This document shows positions 8,201 through 13,996 of a stretch of DNA of 13,996 nucleotides, one piece after another. The translations under genes were made by a program, and so were the position numbers. The notes under the pieces are model-generated. The model did not search any database. It was given only the letters and a program-made list of their open reading frames with translations, and was not told the origin of the DNA. Origin of the DNA: Microbacteriaceae bacterium (GTDB lineage Bacteria > Actinomycetota > Actinomycetes > Actinomycetales > Microbacteriaceae); contig JAHEAT010000070.1 in the NCBI GenBank assembly GCA_024642605.1, positions 1 through 13,996 of the forward strand, read 5' to 3'. How positions within the stretch are numbered: the stretch's first letter is position 1; each line of letters starts with the position of its first letter.

Positions 8201-8659
8201 ATGTCACTAATCATCGGAGAAACCGCACCGGAGTTTGCTTTGGTCAACCAATACGGCGAAACCGTGTCGCTGAGCGATTTTCGTGGCAAGCGCAACGTTG
8301 TAGTGGTTTTCTATCCGCTCTCTTTCTCGGGGATTTGCACCGGCGAACTTTGTGAGCTCCGCGACAACTTCGCGGCCTTTGACGACGCCAACGTTGAGTT
8401 GCTTGCCATCAGCGTTGACAGCAAGTTCGTGCAAAAGCAGTTCGCCGAGCACGAAGGCTATAAGTTCAGTGTTTTGGCCGACTTCTGGCCACACGGAGCA
8501 GTCGCTCGAGAGTACGGAGTTTTCATTGAAGAAGCCGGAATCTCGAACCGCGCCACCTTTGTCATCAACAAAGAGGGTGAACTTGTCGCTAAGTTCGTAA
8601 CTGCTCCCGGCCAGGCGCGCAACCTAGACGAATACCGTCGCGCACTGGCATCGCTCTAG
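8201..8659 (+). CDS. AhpE-like peroxiredoxin with a PrxQ-like CX4C motif
   Basis: A 152-residue thiol peroxidase that reduces peroxides in the cytoplasm. The whole chain resembles mycobacterial AhpE as I recall it, including the shared FWPHGAV segment near 95-101 and the GISNRATFV segment near 113-121. The peroxidatic cysteine is Cys46 in PLSFSGIC, with Ser43 in place of the common Thr and Arg117 as the conserved arginine. Cys51 follows in CTGELC; mycobacterial AhpE has Asp there. A CX4C pair of this kind is the resolving arrangement of PrxQ/BCP enzymes, so an intramolecular disulfide is possible. The ATG is preceded by AGAGGA (8191-8196) at 4 nt. The gene is divergent from aceE, separated by 73 nt, and stands alone before tRNA-Val. 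Confidence 0.93.
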   Translation: MSLIIGETAPEFALVNQYGETVSLSDFRGKRNVVVVFYPLSFSGICTGELCELRDNFAAFDDANVELLAISVDSKFVQKQFAEHEGYKFSVLADFWPHGAVAREYGVFIEEAGISNRATFVINKEGELVAKFVTAPGQARNLDEYRRALASL

Positions 8660-8679
8660 TTTTTGCGTCGTCGCAAAAA
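8660..8679. terminator. Perfect 8-bp hairpin after the peroxiredoxin gene (weak terminator or operator)
   Basis: TTTTTGCG at 8660-8667, loop TCGT, and CGCAAAAA at 8672-8679 form a perfect inverted repeat directly after the stop codon at 8657-8659. The stem has only three G-C pairs and no T-run follows on the plus strand, so it is not a classic terminator. It also covers the likely -35 region of the tRNA-Val gene. Confidence 0.4.
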
Positions 8680-8690
8680 TGAGATAGGGT
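8663..8690 (+). promoter_or_regulatory. Possible tRNA-Val promoter
   Basis: TAGGGT at 8685-8690 is a plausible actinobacterial -10, with TTGCGT (8663-8668) as a weak -35 after 16 nt. Transcription would start near 8697, about 28 nt before the tRNA. An overlapping TATACA at 8690-8695 is an alternative -10. Confidence 0.35.
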
Positions 8691-8724
8691 ATACAAGTTG
8701 CCAATCCGCATGGGTTGAGCATCA

Positions 8725-8797
8725 GGGCCTTTAGCTCAGTTGGTAGAGCGCCACGCTTACACCGTGGATGTCATCGGTTCGAGCCCGGTAGGGCCCA
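8725..8797 (+). tRNA. tRNA-Val (anticodon UAC)
   Basis: A complete cloverleaf of 73 nt. The acceptor stem pairs GGGCCTT (8725-8731) with AGGGCCC (8790-8796), using one T-G pair. The anticodon stem CCACG/CGTGG holds the loop CTTACAC, so the anticodon is TAC, reading GTA and related valine codons. The T arm ATCGG-TTCGAGC-CCGGT is standard, and the D arm contains TAGCTCAGTTGGTAGAGCG. The discriminator base is A; CCA is not encoded. It lies alone between the peroxiredoxin gene and the permease-like gene. Confidence 0.98.
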
Positions 8798-8814
8798 CAT
8801 CTCGAACAAAGTAA

Positions 8815-8835
8815 CTACGGCGTTATCAGCCGTAG
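8815..8835. repeat. 7-bp inverted repeat between tRNA-Val and the permease-like gene
   Basis: CTACGGC at 8815-8821 and GCCGTAG at 8829-8835 flank a 7-nt loop, 18 nt after the tRNA end and 20 nt before the next start codon. No T-run follows, so it may be a processing or attenuation hairpin, or an operator in the leader of the downstream operon. Confidence 0.4.
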
Positions 8836-8854
8836 CATCGGTAGGATTTCGATT

Positions 8855-10708
8855 ATGAACAACGCCGAGTTCGACCGCCCAACTCCTAGAGCCCTCGACG
8901 ACGCTGCCCTCGAGTTGGCACTTGCAGAGGCTAAGCAGTCACCCGAAGGTTTACTAGCGGCCATGATTCTTCTCGAACAACAAGAACAACTTCGCCGTGC
9001 AGACGAACTAGCGCTTTCAGCATGGCTTGAGTCTCGGTCACCAAATCTTGAATCTATAGCCGAACAACCGATCACCTCGGATGCTCTCATCGAGCGCAGC
9101 TTCGATGAAGTTCTCACTTCTCAAGAAGTTTCGGCCGAAGGTGAATTTGACAGCGAGCAAGAAGAAGATTTTCCTTACGAACCAATCTCTGCATCTGAGG
9201 TGACTGTAACGACTACCTTGAACCAGATTGTGGCCGATGTAAACGAAGCCTTTTCTCCTATAGCTGCTGCCGAGGAGGCCACTGCTTTAGAGGAAACCGA
9301 ACAACTCGCTAGCATCGGACAAGACTTGAGGGTTCATGCTCCAAGCGTCGTAGCACCCAGCGCTTCTGAGCCATCTGTTCGCAAAACTGGTAAAGCCAAA
9401 CTTCTGCTCGATTGGAAGTCTTTTGCCATGCCTGTGCTCACCGGTGGCATTTTCGCAGCACGCGGCTTCGGTTTTGCAACTGTTGCTCTAGGTCTACTTC
9501 TAGGAGCGGTGGTGTCATGGTTATTGGCTGTTGTCGCTGCAAAAGCCGAGACTCGCAGTAGCACGACGCACCAAATAATGGCTCGAGCAACTTTCGGTGT
9601 CTGGGGTGCTTCTCTTCCTACGCTTACTCAATTTTTAGCCCGTCTCGTGTTGCTGGCATCCTTGGCGATTTGGGTTGTGGAGAGCCAACTAGCTTCTAGA
9701 TTCGTCAACAACGCCCAGGGCGTAGCTTCAGCGCCGCTGGGTTTTGAAACTATAGCGGTCACGGCGTTAGTGCTCCTGGCGTTGGTATTGGCTATTTTCG
9801 TGCGTACTAGTCGCATCGTTATAGCCGTGGTTTCAACTTCCTCACTGCTGTTGGCGACGGTGGTTGGGCTCTTCAGCCTAGGAACTTTGCAGCCTTCATC
9901 ACCAGATTTGGTAGGCACCTTTACCGTTGCCGTCGCTTACTTCGTCTTCGACGCTTTCGTGCTTGGCCCATCGATTCGCTTCAACCGCGACAACCAAGTC
10001 TCAAATTTCGTGTCCAAGCTCGCAGTTGGCCAACTCTTGCCAGCTGTCGTAGCTTCATTCGGTGCAGCAAGCGTGCTTTTTATCGCCAGCGATCAACCGT
10101 TGAGCATCGATCAGAACGCGCTTTACACGGTCATTGCTGGTCTTGGGTTCTTGCCGTTGCCGGTAGCAGCATTTGCGGTCGTGATTGAGCTCGCCCGCCG
10201 CATCGTCGACGACATGGCCGCACTTAGATTCAGCAAGATTTGGGGGCTCGCAACCTCTGCGGTCGTTGCCGTTGCAGCAATATTATTTATAGAACAGTCA
10301 GCGACGGATTTCGCTTATTCTTCAGCCAACCTAATCGCCGCAATCTGCGTTGGTGCATCCGTTCCCTACCTAACCGAGACACTGCTGCGCACCGGTCGCT
10401 TTCATGAAGTCTCGCTTCAACGCGGTTACGCCTTTTATCGTCGCTTCGGTGTTGCCCCACTGCTTGGATTTGTTGCGCTCGTGATCTTTGGGTACGCAAC
10501 GTCGTCTTACGGGCCGATTGCTACTGGTTCAATCGGTTTCACCTTTGATCCGATTTTTGGGGATGCAACCGCAGTGACGTACATGTTAACTTTCGCGATT
10601 CTTTGGACGCTGGCAACGTCTTGGATTCGCATACGCCACCAGCAAAACGAAGTTGCTGCGCTAGAACGTAGACGCAATGAAATAGCCGGATTCGACGTGT
10701 TCGACTGA
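8855..10708 (+). CDS. NCS1/cytosine-permease-like membrane protein with acidic N-terminal extension
   Basis: A 617-residue protein of two parts. Residues 1 to about 185 are hydrophilic and acidic, with a QEQLRRADELALSAWLES helix near 43-60 and an acidic patch EGEFDSEQEEDF near 95-106; this part is probably cytoplasmic and I recognise no domain in it. From about 190 to 600 I count roughly 12 hydrophobic segments, as in NCS1 nucleobase:cation symporters. The MARATFGVWGASLP segment near 242-255 and the following helix with AIWVVESQLA resemble the second and third transmembrane helices of CodB-like permeases. The match is weak, so the substrate is unknown and transport itself is inferred. The ATG follows TAGGAT with about 9 nt spacing. 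The stop shares one base with the next start (TGATG), so it is coupled to the Nif3-like gene. Confidence 0.8.
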   Translation: MNNAEFDRPTPRALDDAALELALAEAKQSPEGLLAAMILLEQQEQLRRADELALSAWLESRSPNLESIAEQPITSDALIERSFDEVLTSQEVSAEGEFDSEQEEDFPYEPISASEVTVTTTLNQIVADVNEAFSPIAAAEEATALEETEQLASIGQDLRVHAPSVVAPSASEPSVRKTGKAKLLLDWKSFAMPVLTGGIFAARGFGFATVALGLLLGAVVSWLLAVVAAKAETRSSTTHQIMARATFGVWGASLPTLTQFLARLVLLASLAIWVVESQLASRFVNNAQGVASAPLGFETIAVTALVLLALVLAIFVRTSRIVIAVVSTSSLLLATVVGLFSLGTLQPSSPDLVGTFTVAVAYFVFDAFVLGPSIRFNRDNQVSNFVSKLAVGQLLPAVVASFGAASVLFIASDQPLSIDQNALYTVIAGLGFLPLPVAAFAVVIELARRIVDDMAALRFSKIWGLATSAVVAVAAILFIEQSATDFAYSSANLIAAICVGASVPYLTETLLRTGRFHEVSLQRGYAFYRRFGVAPLLGFVALVIFGYATSSYGPIATGSIGFTFDPIFGDATAVTYMLTFAILWTLATSWIRIRHQQNEVAALERRRNEIAGFDVFD

Positions 10709-11526
10709 TGGCAAACCTAGATGAACTCGAACAGACCATGCAGTCTCTTTGGCCCGTCGAGCATGCCGAAGATTGGGACTCACCCGGATTCTCGCTTTCT
10801 ATAACGGGAGAGGTAGATCGAGTTCTACTCTCGGTTGACCTAACCGGAGCAGTGCTCGCCGAAGCCATTGAGAAGAAGTGTCAGCTGGTCATCAGCCACC
10901 ACCCCTTTCTCCTCAAGGGCATAACCGATGTCAATTGGGATTCACTGAAAGGTTCGGTCTTACAGAACGCCATCCGAGCTGGAGTTTCGATTTATGCGGC
11001 ACACACAAATGCCGATGTTGCAGTCGACGGGGTCAGCGATAGCCTGGCCAAGGCATTTGGCCTCGTCGACGTAACGCCGCTTGTTCCGAGCACGTCAGAT
11101 AACACGCTCGGTCATGGACGCATCGGACACCTTGCGCGCGAAGTGTCGCTAAAAGACTTTGCTATTCGGGTGGCTGAGACACTGCCTTTTACGGCTAGGG
11201 GAGTAAGCGTGTCTGGAAATCCTGACGCGCTAGTGTCGACTGTTGCTCTTTGCGGTGGCGCAGGAGACTCTTTTATGCAAGTTGCCATTGAGTCGGGTGC
11301 CGATGTATTCGTGACCTCTGATTTACGCCACCACGTGACGCTCGACGCCATTTCAACCCCACGGCACGAACCCTTTGCTGTGGTAGACATCTCGCACTGG
11401 GCAGCCGAATCTCTTTGGCTCGATTCTGCAAAAAAGAACCTTGTCAGTGCCCACCCGGATGTCTCATTCCAAATCTCAGAGGTAGTAACAGACCCTTGGA
11501 CTTTTTCAATCAACAGAGGAACCTAA
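10708..11526 (+). CDS. Nif3-like dinuclear metal-center protein (DUF34 / GTP cyclohydrolase I type 2-like)
   Basis: A 272-residue member of the Nif3/DUF34 family, often named 'GTP cyclohydrolase 1 type 2 homolog', whose true activity in actinobacteria is unsettled. All expected metal ligands are visible: His64 and His65 in ISHHPFLLKG, His99 and Asp103 in AAHTNADVAVDGVSD, and His230 and Glu234 in DISHWAAESLW. A SDLRHHVTLDA segment lies before the last pair. The length is that of the short form without the inserted PII-like domain. There is no clear ribosome binding site; the TGATG overlap with the upstream gene suggests re-initiation. The next gene starts within its stop (TAATG). The order Nif3, zinc-ribbon protein, RNase H-phosphatase matches Rv2230c-Rv2229c-Rv2228c in Mycobacterium. 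Confidence 0.93.
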   Translation: MANLDELEQTMQSLWPVEHAEDWDSPGFSLSITGEVDRVLLSVDLTGAVLAEAIEKKCQLVISHHPFLLKGITDVNWDSLKGSVLQNAIRAGVSIYAAHTNADVAVDGVSDSLAKAFGLVDVTPLVPSTSDNTLGHGRIGHLAREVSLKDFAIRVAETLPFTARGVSVSGNPDALVSTVALCGGAGDSFMQVAIESGADVFVTSDLRHHVTLDAISTPRHEPFAVVDISHWAAESLWLDSAKKNLVSAHPDVSFQISEVVTDPWTFSINRGT

Positions 11527-12242
11527 TGAAAGCTCTACCGGCAATGCAAGTTCTGCTTCTAGACGTAGCCGATTTCGACCTTGAAATCGCCAGGGGTCAA
11601 CAAGAGATTTCTCGCTTGCTCAGGGGCGAACACATCTCGTTGCTTAGAGACGAACTGGCAGTCGTGAATGAACAGTTCTTAGCGCTTCGCAACGCAGAAG
11701 AAAACCTAGAGCAGGAGATACGCAAAGTTTCAGGTGATCTTGAAAGCGTTGAAAAACGAATCGCTCACGATCAGGTTTTGTTGAATGCGTCAACCTCGTC
11801 AAAAGACATCGACGGAATTGAGCACGAACTTCGATCGCTTCGTCAACGCCAAAGCGACCTTGAAGACAGCGAATTAGGCCTCCTCGAACAGCTTGACACA
11901 GTAAAAGCGTCACGCCTCAATGCCGAGGCCAGCAAAGCCAAAGCGTCAGCGGCTCTGATCGAGCAGGAATCTTCGGTCGAAGCTCATTTGGTAAAAGCCC
12001 GATCTTCTCTCGCTCTCAGCCAGCAGCAACGTGCCGGTAAGGTTGCGCTGCTGCCTGCCGAACTGGCGGCCTTGTATGAGCGCCTAGCCTCGAGAGGCGT
12101 CGCGGCTGCACGGCTAACGGCACGCGACTGCGGGGCTTGCCGCATAGCGCTCACCGCCGCGGCATACGACGACGTAGTGGCAACACCAGCCGATGAAATT
12201 GCGACCTGTCCGAACTGCCAGGCGGTTCTAATTCGCCAATGA
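11526..12242 (+). CDS. Coiled-coil protein with C4-type zinc ribbon (Rv2229c/HP0958-like)
   Basis: A 238-residue protein of two parts. A long alpha-helical, charged region at about 15-175, rich in Glu, Gln, Arg and Leu, is predicted to form an antiparallel coiled coil. A C-terminal zinc ribbon has Cys202 and Cys205 (CGAC) and Cys228 and Cys231 (CPNC). This is the zf-RING_7/DUF164 architecture seen in Rv2229c and in H. pylori HP0958; a nucleic-acid-binding or adaptor role is suggested for the family but not shown here. The start is ATG at 11526 because AGAGGA lies 5 nt upstream and the TAATG overlap joins it to the Nif3-like gene; the frame stays open further upstream inside that gene, but that part is not family-like. 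The stop overlaps the next start by 4 nt (ATGA). Confidence 0.92.
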   Translation: MKALPAMQVLLLDVADFDLEIARGQQEISRLLRGEHISLLRDELAVVNEQFLALRNAEENLEQEIRKVSGDLESVEKRIAHDQVLLNASTSSKDIDGIEHELRSLRQRQSDLEDSELGLLEQLDTVKASRLNAEASKAKASAALIEQESSVEAHLVKARSSLALSQQQRAGKVALLPAELAALYERLASRGVAAARLTARDCGACRIALTAAAYDDVVATPADEIATCPNCQAVLIRQ

Positions 12243-13408
12243 GTAATCACTTCGTTATAGAGGCCGATGGAGGCTCGCGGGGTAATCCCGGAAGCTCGGG
12301 TTCTGGCGCAATCATCATCGACGCGCATACCGGGGAGGTTGTGCGTGAGATTTCGGAATACATTGGAATCGCCACCAACAACGTTGCTGAATACAAAGCG
12401 CTGCGAGCGGGTATTCAAGAGGTTTTGAGGCTTGACGCTAATGCAAGAGTCACCGTGCGCATGGACAGCAAGCTCGTGATCGAACAAATGCGTGGCGTTT
12501 GGAAGATAAAACACCCAGACATGCGCGCACTCGCCGATGAGATTATTGAACTTACCGAGTCGCTAGATGTCGAATACGAATGGATACCGCGCGAACAGAA
12601 TTCTCGCGCTGACGCCCTAGCAAACCTTGCTATGGATATGCGGTCTTCGCTCCAATCAGGCATGATCGCATCCGCCGAAGTGTCCAAACACGTTCCACCG
12701 ATGGTTGCCGAATACAACCAGAGCAAACCGAGTTCGGTTCGCGCTCCGGGTCATGTTACGGCTGCACCGACCACGCTTATTCTGGTTCGCCACGGAAGAA
12801 CTCATCTCACCGAATCCGCTCGAATCTCGGGCAGGGGAGGGCTAGACCCCGCTTTGAGTGAACTCGGCCGTGAAGACGCCAAGGCTGCAGCATCGGCGGT
12901 TTGGTCGTTCGGAAAGCATGGAGTTTTTGCGCACATGCAGCCACCAACGGCAGTCGTTTCGAGCCCGATACTCAGAACACGCGAAACCGCACAGGCTATC
13001 GCCGACAAACTTGGCATCGGGTTTCAAACCGACGAAGACTTCGCGGAAATATCATTTGGTGACTGGGATGGCAAAACCAACGACGAAGCTAGGGCACTTT
13101 CACCTGCCGCTTTCGAAGCGTGGCGAGGTTCGTGGACCGCGACACCTCCCAAGGGTGAGTCGCTCGAGGCTTTCGACGCGCGTATTCAAAACGGGCTTGA
13201 TCGGCTACTGACAGAGCACGAAGGCAAAACAGTGGTCGTTGTTGCGCACGTTATGCCCATTAGAGGACTCATTCGCAAGGCTCTAGGCGGCACTGCAAGC
13301 ACCTACTGGAGTATTCAAGTTGCACCGTGTTCAATCACCGTCATCCGGTTCTGGGCAGGCCAAGCCAGCGAAGTGGTGGCAGTTAACTCAACGGGACATC
13401 TGGTCTAA
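12239..13408 (+). CDS. Bifunctional RNase HI / histidine phosphatase
   Basis: A 389-residue fusion. Residues 1 to about 135 form an RNase HI domain with all four acidic residues: Asp10 in EADGGSRGNPG, Glu51 in NNVAEYKAL, Asp76 in VRMDSKL and Asp125 in NSRADALANLA; it should cleave RNA in RNA-DNA hybrids. After a linker of about 45 residues, a histidine phosphatase domain runs from about 178 to 375. It has the phospho-accepting His185 in LVRHGRT, Arg246 in SPILRTRETA, EISFGDWDG near 270-278 and His337 in VAHVMPIR. This is the Rv2228c architecture; the phosphatase half is CobC-like (alpha-ribazole phosphatase) in that family, but no cobalamin genes are near. The ATG overlaps the upstream stop (ATGA) with no strong ribosome binding site, so coupling is likely. 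The end of the gene holds the likely rnpB promoter. Confidence 0.95.
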   Translation: MSNHFVIEADGGSRGNPGSSGSGAIIIDAHTGEVVREISEYIGIATNNVAEYKALRAGIQEVLRLDANARVTVRMDSKLVIEQMRGVWKIKHPDMRALADEIIELTESLDVEYEWIPREQNSRADALANLAMDMRSSLQSGMIASAEVSKHVPPMVAEYNQSKPSSVRAPGHVTAAPTTLILVRHGRTHLTESARISGRGGLDPALSELGREDAKAAASAVWSFGKHGVFAHMQPPTAVVSSPILRTRETAQAIADKLGIGFQTDEDFAEISFGDWDGKTNDEARALSPAAFEAWRGSWTATPPKGESLEAFDARIQNGLDRLLTEHEGKTVVVVAHVMPIRGLIRKALGGTASTYWSIQVAPCSITVIRFWAGQASEVVAVNSTGHLV

Positions 13409-13421
13409 CTGCGATTAGTAT
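13393..13421 (+). promoter_or_regulatory. Likely rnpB promoter, overlapping the end of the RNase H-phosphatase gene
   Basis: GGGACA (13393-13398) and TAGTAT (13416-13421) are separated by exactly 17 nt, each matching 4 of 6 consensus bases. The predicted start, 7-8 nt after the -10, falls at 13428-13429, the first base of the RNase P RNA P1 helix. The -35 lies within the last codons of the upstream gene. Confidence 0.5.
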
Positions 13422-13428
13422 TCAACAT

Positions 13429-13772
13429 GGATGGGTCGACCAGGCGATCGCGATCGAAAGGTCGAGGAACGTCCGGGCTCCAAAGAGCATGGTGGTGGGT
13501 AACGCCCACTCGGGGTAACCCGCGAGAAAGTGCAACAGAAAGTAGACCGCCGAGCAATCGGTAAGGGTGAAACGGTGGTGTAAGAGACCACCAGCGAATC
13601 GTGTGAGCGATTCGGCTAGGTAAACCTCGTCAGGAGCAAGACCAGATAGCTGGTAAACGGAGCGGCTCGCTTCTGCCAGCGGGTAGGTCGCTAGATGGCA
13701 TCGGCAACGATGTCACCAGATAGATGATCGCCGCCGAAAGGCACAGAACCCGGCGTATCGGTCGGCCCATCC
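13429..13772 (+). ncRNA. rnpB: RNase P RNA, bacterial type A
   Basis: The catalytic RNA that trims tRNA 5' leaders. The ends are set by helix P1: GGATGGGTCGACC at 13429-13441 pairs with GGTCGGCCCATCC at 13760-13772 over 13 positions with one G-T pair. The universally conserved 5' block GAGGAACGTCCGGGCTCC is at 13464-13481, and its 3' partner ACAGAACCCGGC is at 13743-13754; together they form helix P4. Between them are the ACAGAAAGTAGACCGCC block near 13530-13550, a GGTAAACCTCGTCAGGAGCAAG block near 13619-13641 and the P12-type hairpin region. The length of about 344 nt is normal for this type. It follows the RNase H-phosphatase gene by 20 nt and is convergent with the polyphosphate-glucokinase gene 13 nt away; no intrinsic terminator is seen. 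Confidence 0.96.
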
Positions 13773-13785
13773 ACTAAAGCACTGT

Positions 13786-13996
13786 TCAGTTGTCGCGGTT
13801 CTTGTAGGCAAGAGCGGCAGCGCCCAATATGCCCGCGCTGTTTCTGGTTTCGGCTGGCACGATCTCGGTCTTCAGTCGTAGAAGCGGCAAAAATTCTTGG
13901 TGCTGCTTACTTACCCCTCCGCCCACAACAATGAGATCGGGTACAAGTAACGACTCAAGTTTGCTGTAATACTTTTGCAATCGCGACGCCCACTCG
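13786..13996 (-). CDS. ppgK: Polyphosphate glucokinase-like ROK kinase, C-terminal end (5' part outside window)
   Basis: The last 69 or so residues of a ROK-family sugar kinase, open to the window edge; the true start lies beyond it. The segment runs EWASRLQKYYSKLESL, then PDLIVVGGGVSKQ, then FLPLL and ETRNSAGILGAAALA. This closely fits the C-terminus of actinobacterial polyphosphate/ATP glucokinase (PPGK), which phosphorylates glucose to glucose-6-phosphate using polyphosphate or ATP; the GGGVSK and RNSAGILGAA motifs are typical. The N-terminal polyphosphate and ATP motifs that would separate PPGK from other ROK kinases are not in the window. The TGA stop is 13 nt from the end of rnpB, which points toward it. 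Confidence 0.85.
   Translation of the reverse strand, partial: EWASRLQKYYSKLESLLVPDLIVVGGGVSKQHQEFLPLLRLKTEIVPAETRNSAGILGAAALAYKNRDN

Noticed and set aside
11415..11525. A possible 37-residue N-terminal extension of the zinc-ribbon protein with extra Cys residues
   Set aside because: It lies inside the Nif3-like gene in another frame, while ATG 11526 has a good ribosome binding site and a typical overlap with the upstream stop.
11984..12514. A 176-codon minus-strand open frame across the zinc-ribbon / RNase H junction
   Set aside because: It spans two real overlapping genes on the other strand and has no family-like motif.
13444..13456. The palindrome GCGATCGC and overlapping GATCG repeats
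   Set aside because: They lie inside RNase P RNA and are explained by its helices.
1..13996. Search for a CRISPR array, transposase, integrase, attachment site, toxin-antitoxin pair or defence island
   Set aside because: No regular direct repeats, terminal inverted repeats or matching protein motifs were seen; the window reads as conserved chromosomal core.

Overview
The window looks like a streamlined actinobacterium, most likely a freshwater-type member of Microbacteriaceae (Luna-cluster-like). This is inferred from protein character and gene order; no search was run. The evidence is a homodimeric-type pyruvate dehydrogenase E1 (AceE) next to fabD-fabH-acpP-fabF, a DUF3145-like protein beside fabF, the cluster Nif3 / C4 zinc-ribbon / RNase H-phosphatase (the Rv2230c-Rv2229c-Rv2228c order of Mycobacterium), an AhpE-type peroxiredoxin, and a polyphosphate-glucokinase-type ROK kinase. 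Base composition looks near half G+C by eye. Genes are packed with overlaps of 1 to 17 nt and gaps of a few tens of bases.

Layout. 1-1273, minus strand: the N-terminal part of a YtcJ-like amidohydrolase (cut by the window start), preceded by thymidine kinase tdk, which it overlaps by 17 nt. 1393-1866, plus strand: a divergent DUF3145-like protein that meets fabF tail to tail with a 4-nt overlap. 1863-8127, minus strand: one apparent operon aceE-fabD-fabH-acpP-fabF with gaps of 24, 11, 36 and 20 nt. It couples acetyl-CoA production to type II fatty acid synthesis. The PucR/FasR-type regulator often found beside fabD in actinobacteria is absent.

8201-8659, plus strand: AhpE/PrxQ-like peroxiredoxin, divergent from aceE. 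8725-8797: tRNA-Val(UAC), with a perfect hairpin just upstream over its likely promoter. 8855-13408, plus strand: four translationally coupled genes: an NCS1-permease-like membrane protein with a long acidic N-terminal extension, a Nif3-like dinuclear metal protein, a coiled-coil zinc-ribbon protein, and a fused RNase HI / histidine phosphatase. They are followed directly by RNase P RNA (rnpB, about 13429-13772), whose likely promoter lies inside the end of the phosphatase gene. The window closes with the C-terminal end of a polyphosphate-glucokinase-like gene on the minus strand, convergent with rnpB.

No mobile element, CRISPR array, prophage or defence system is visible. Most of the window is conserved housekeeping content. 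The points most worth a second look are the regulator-less PDH-FAS operon, the diverged DUF3145 protein, the permease-like protein with its extra N-terminal domain, and the embedded rnpB promoter.
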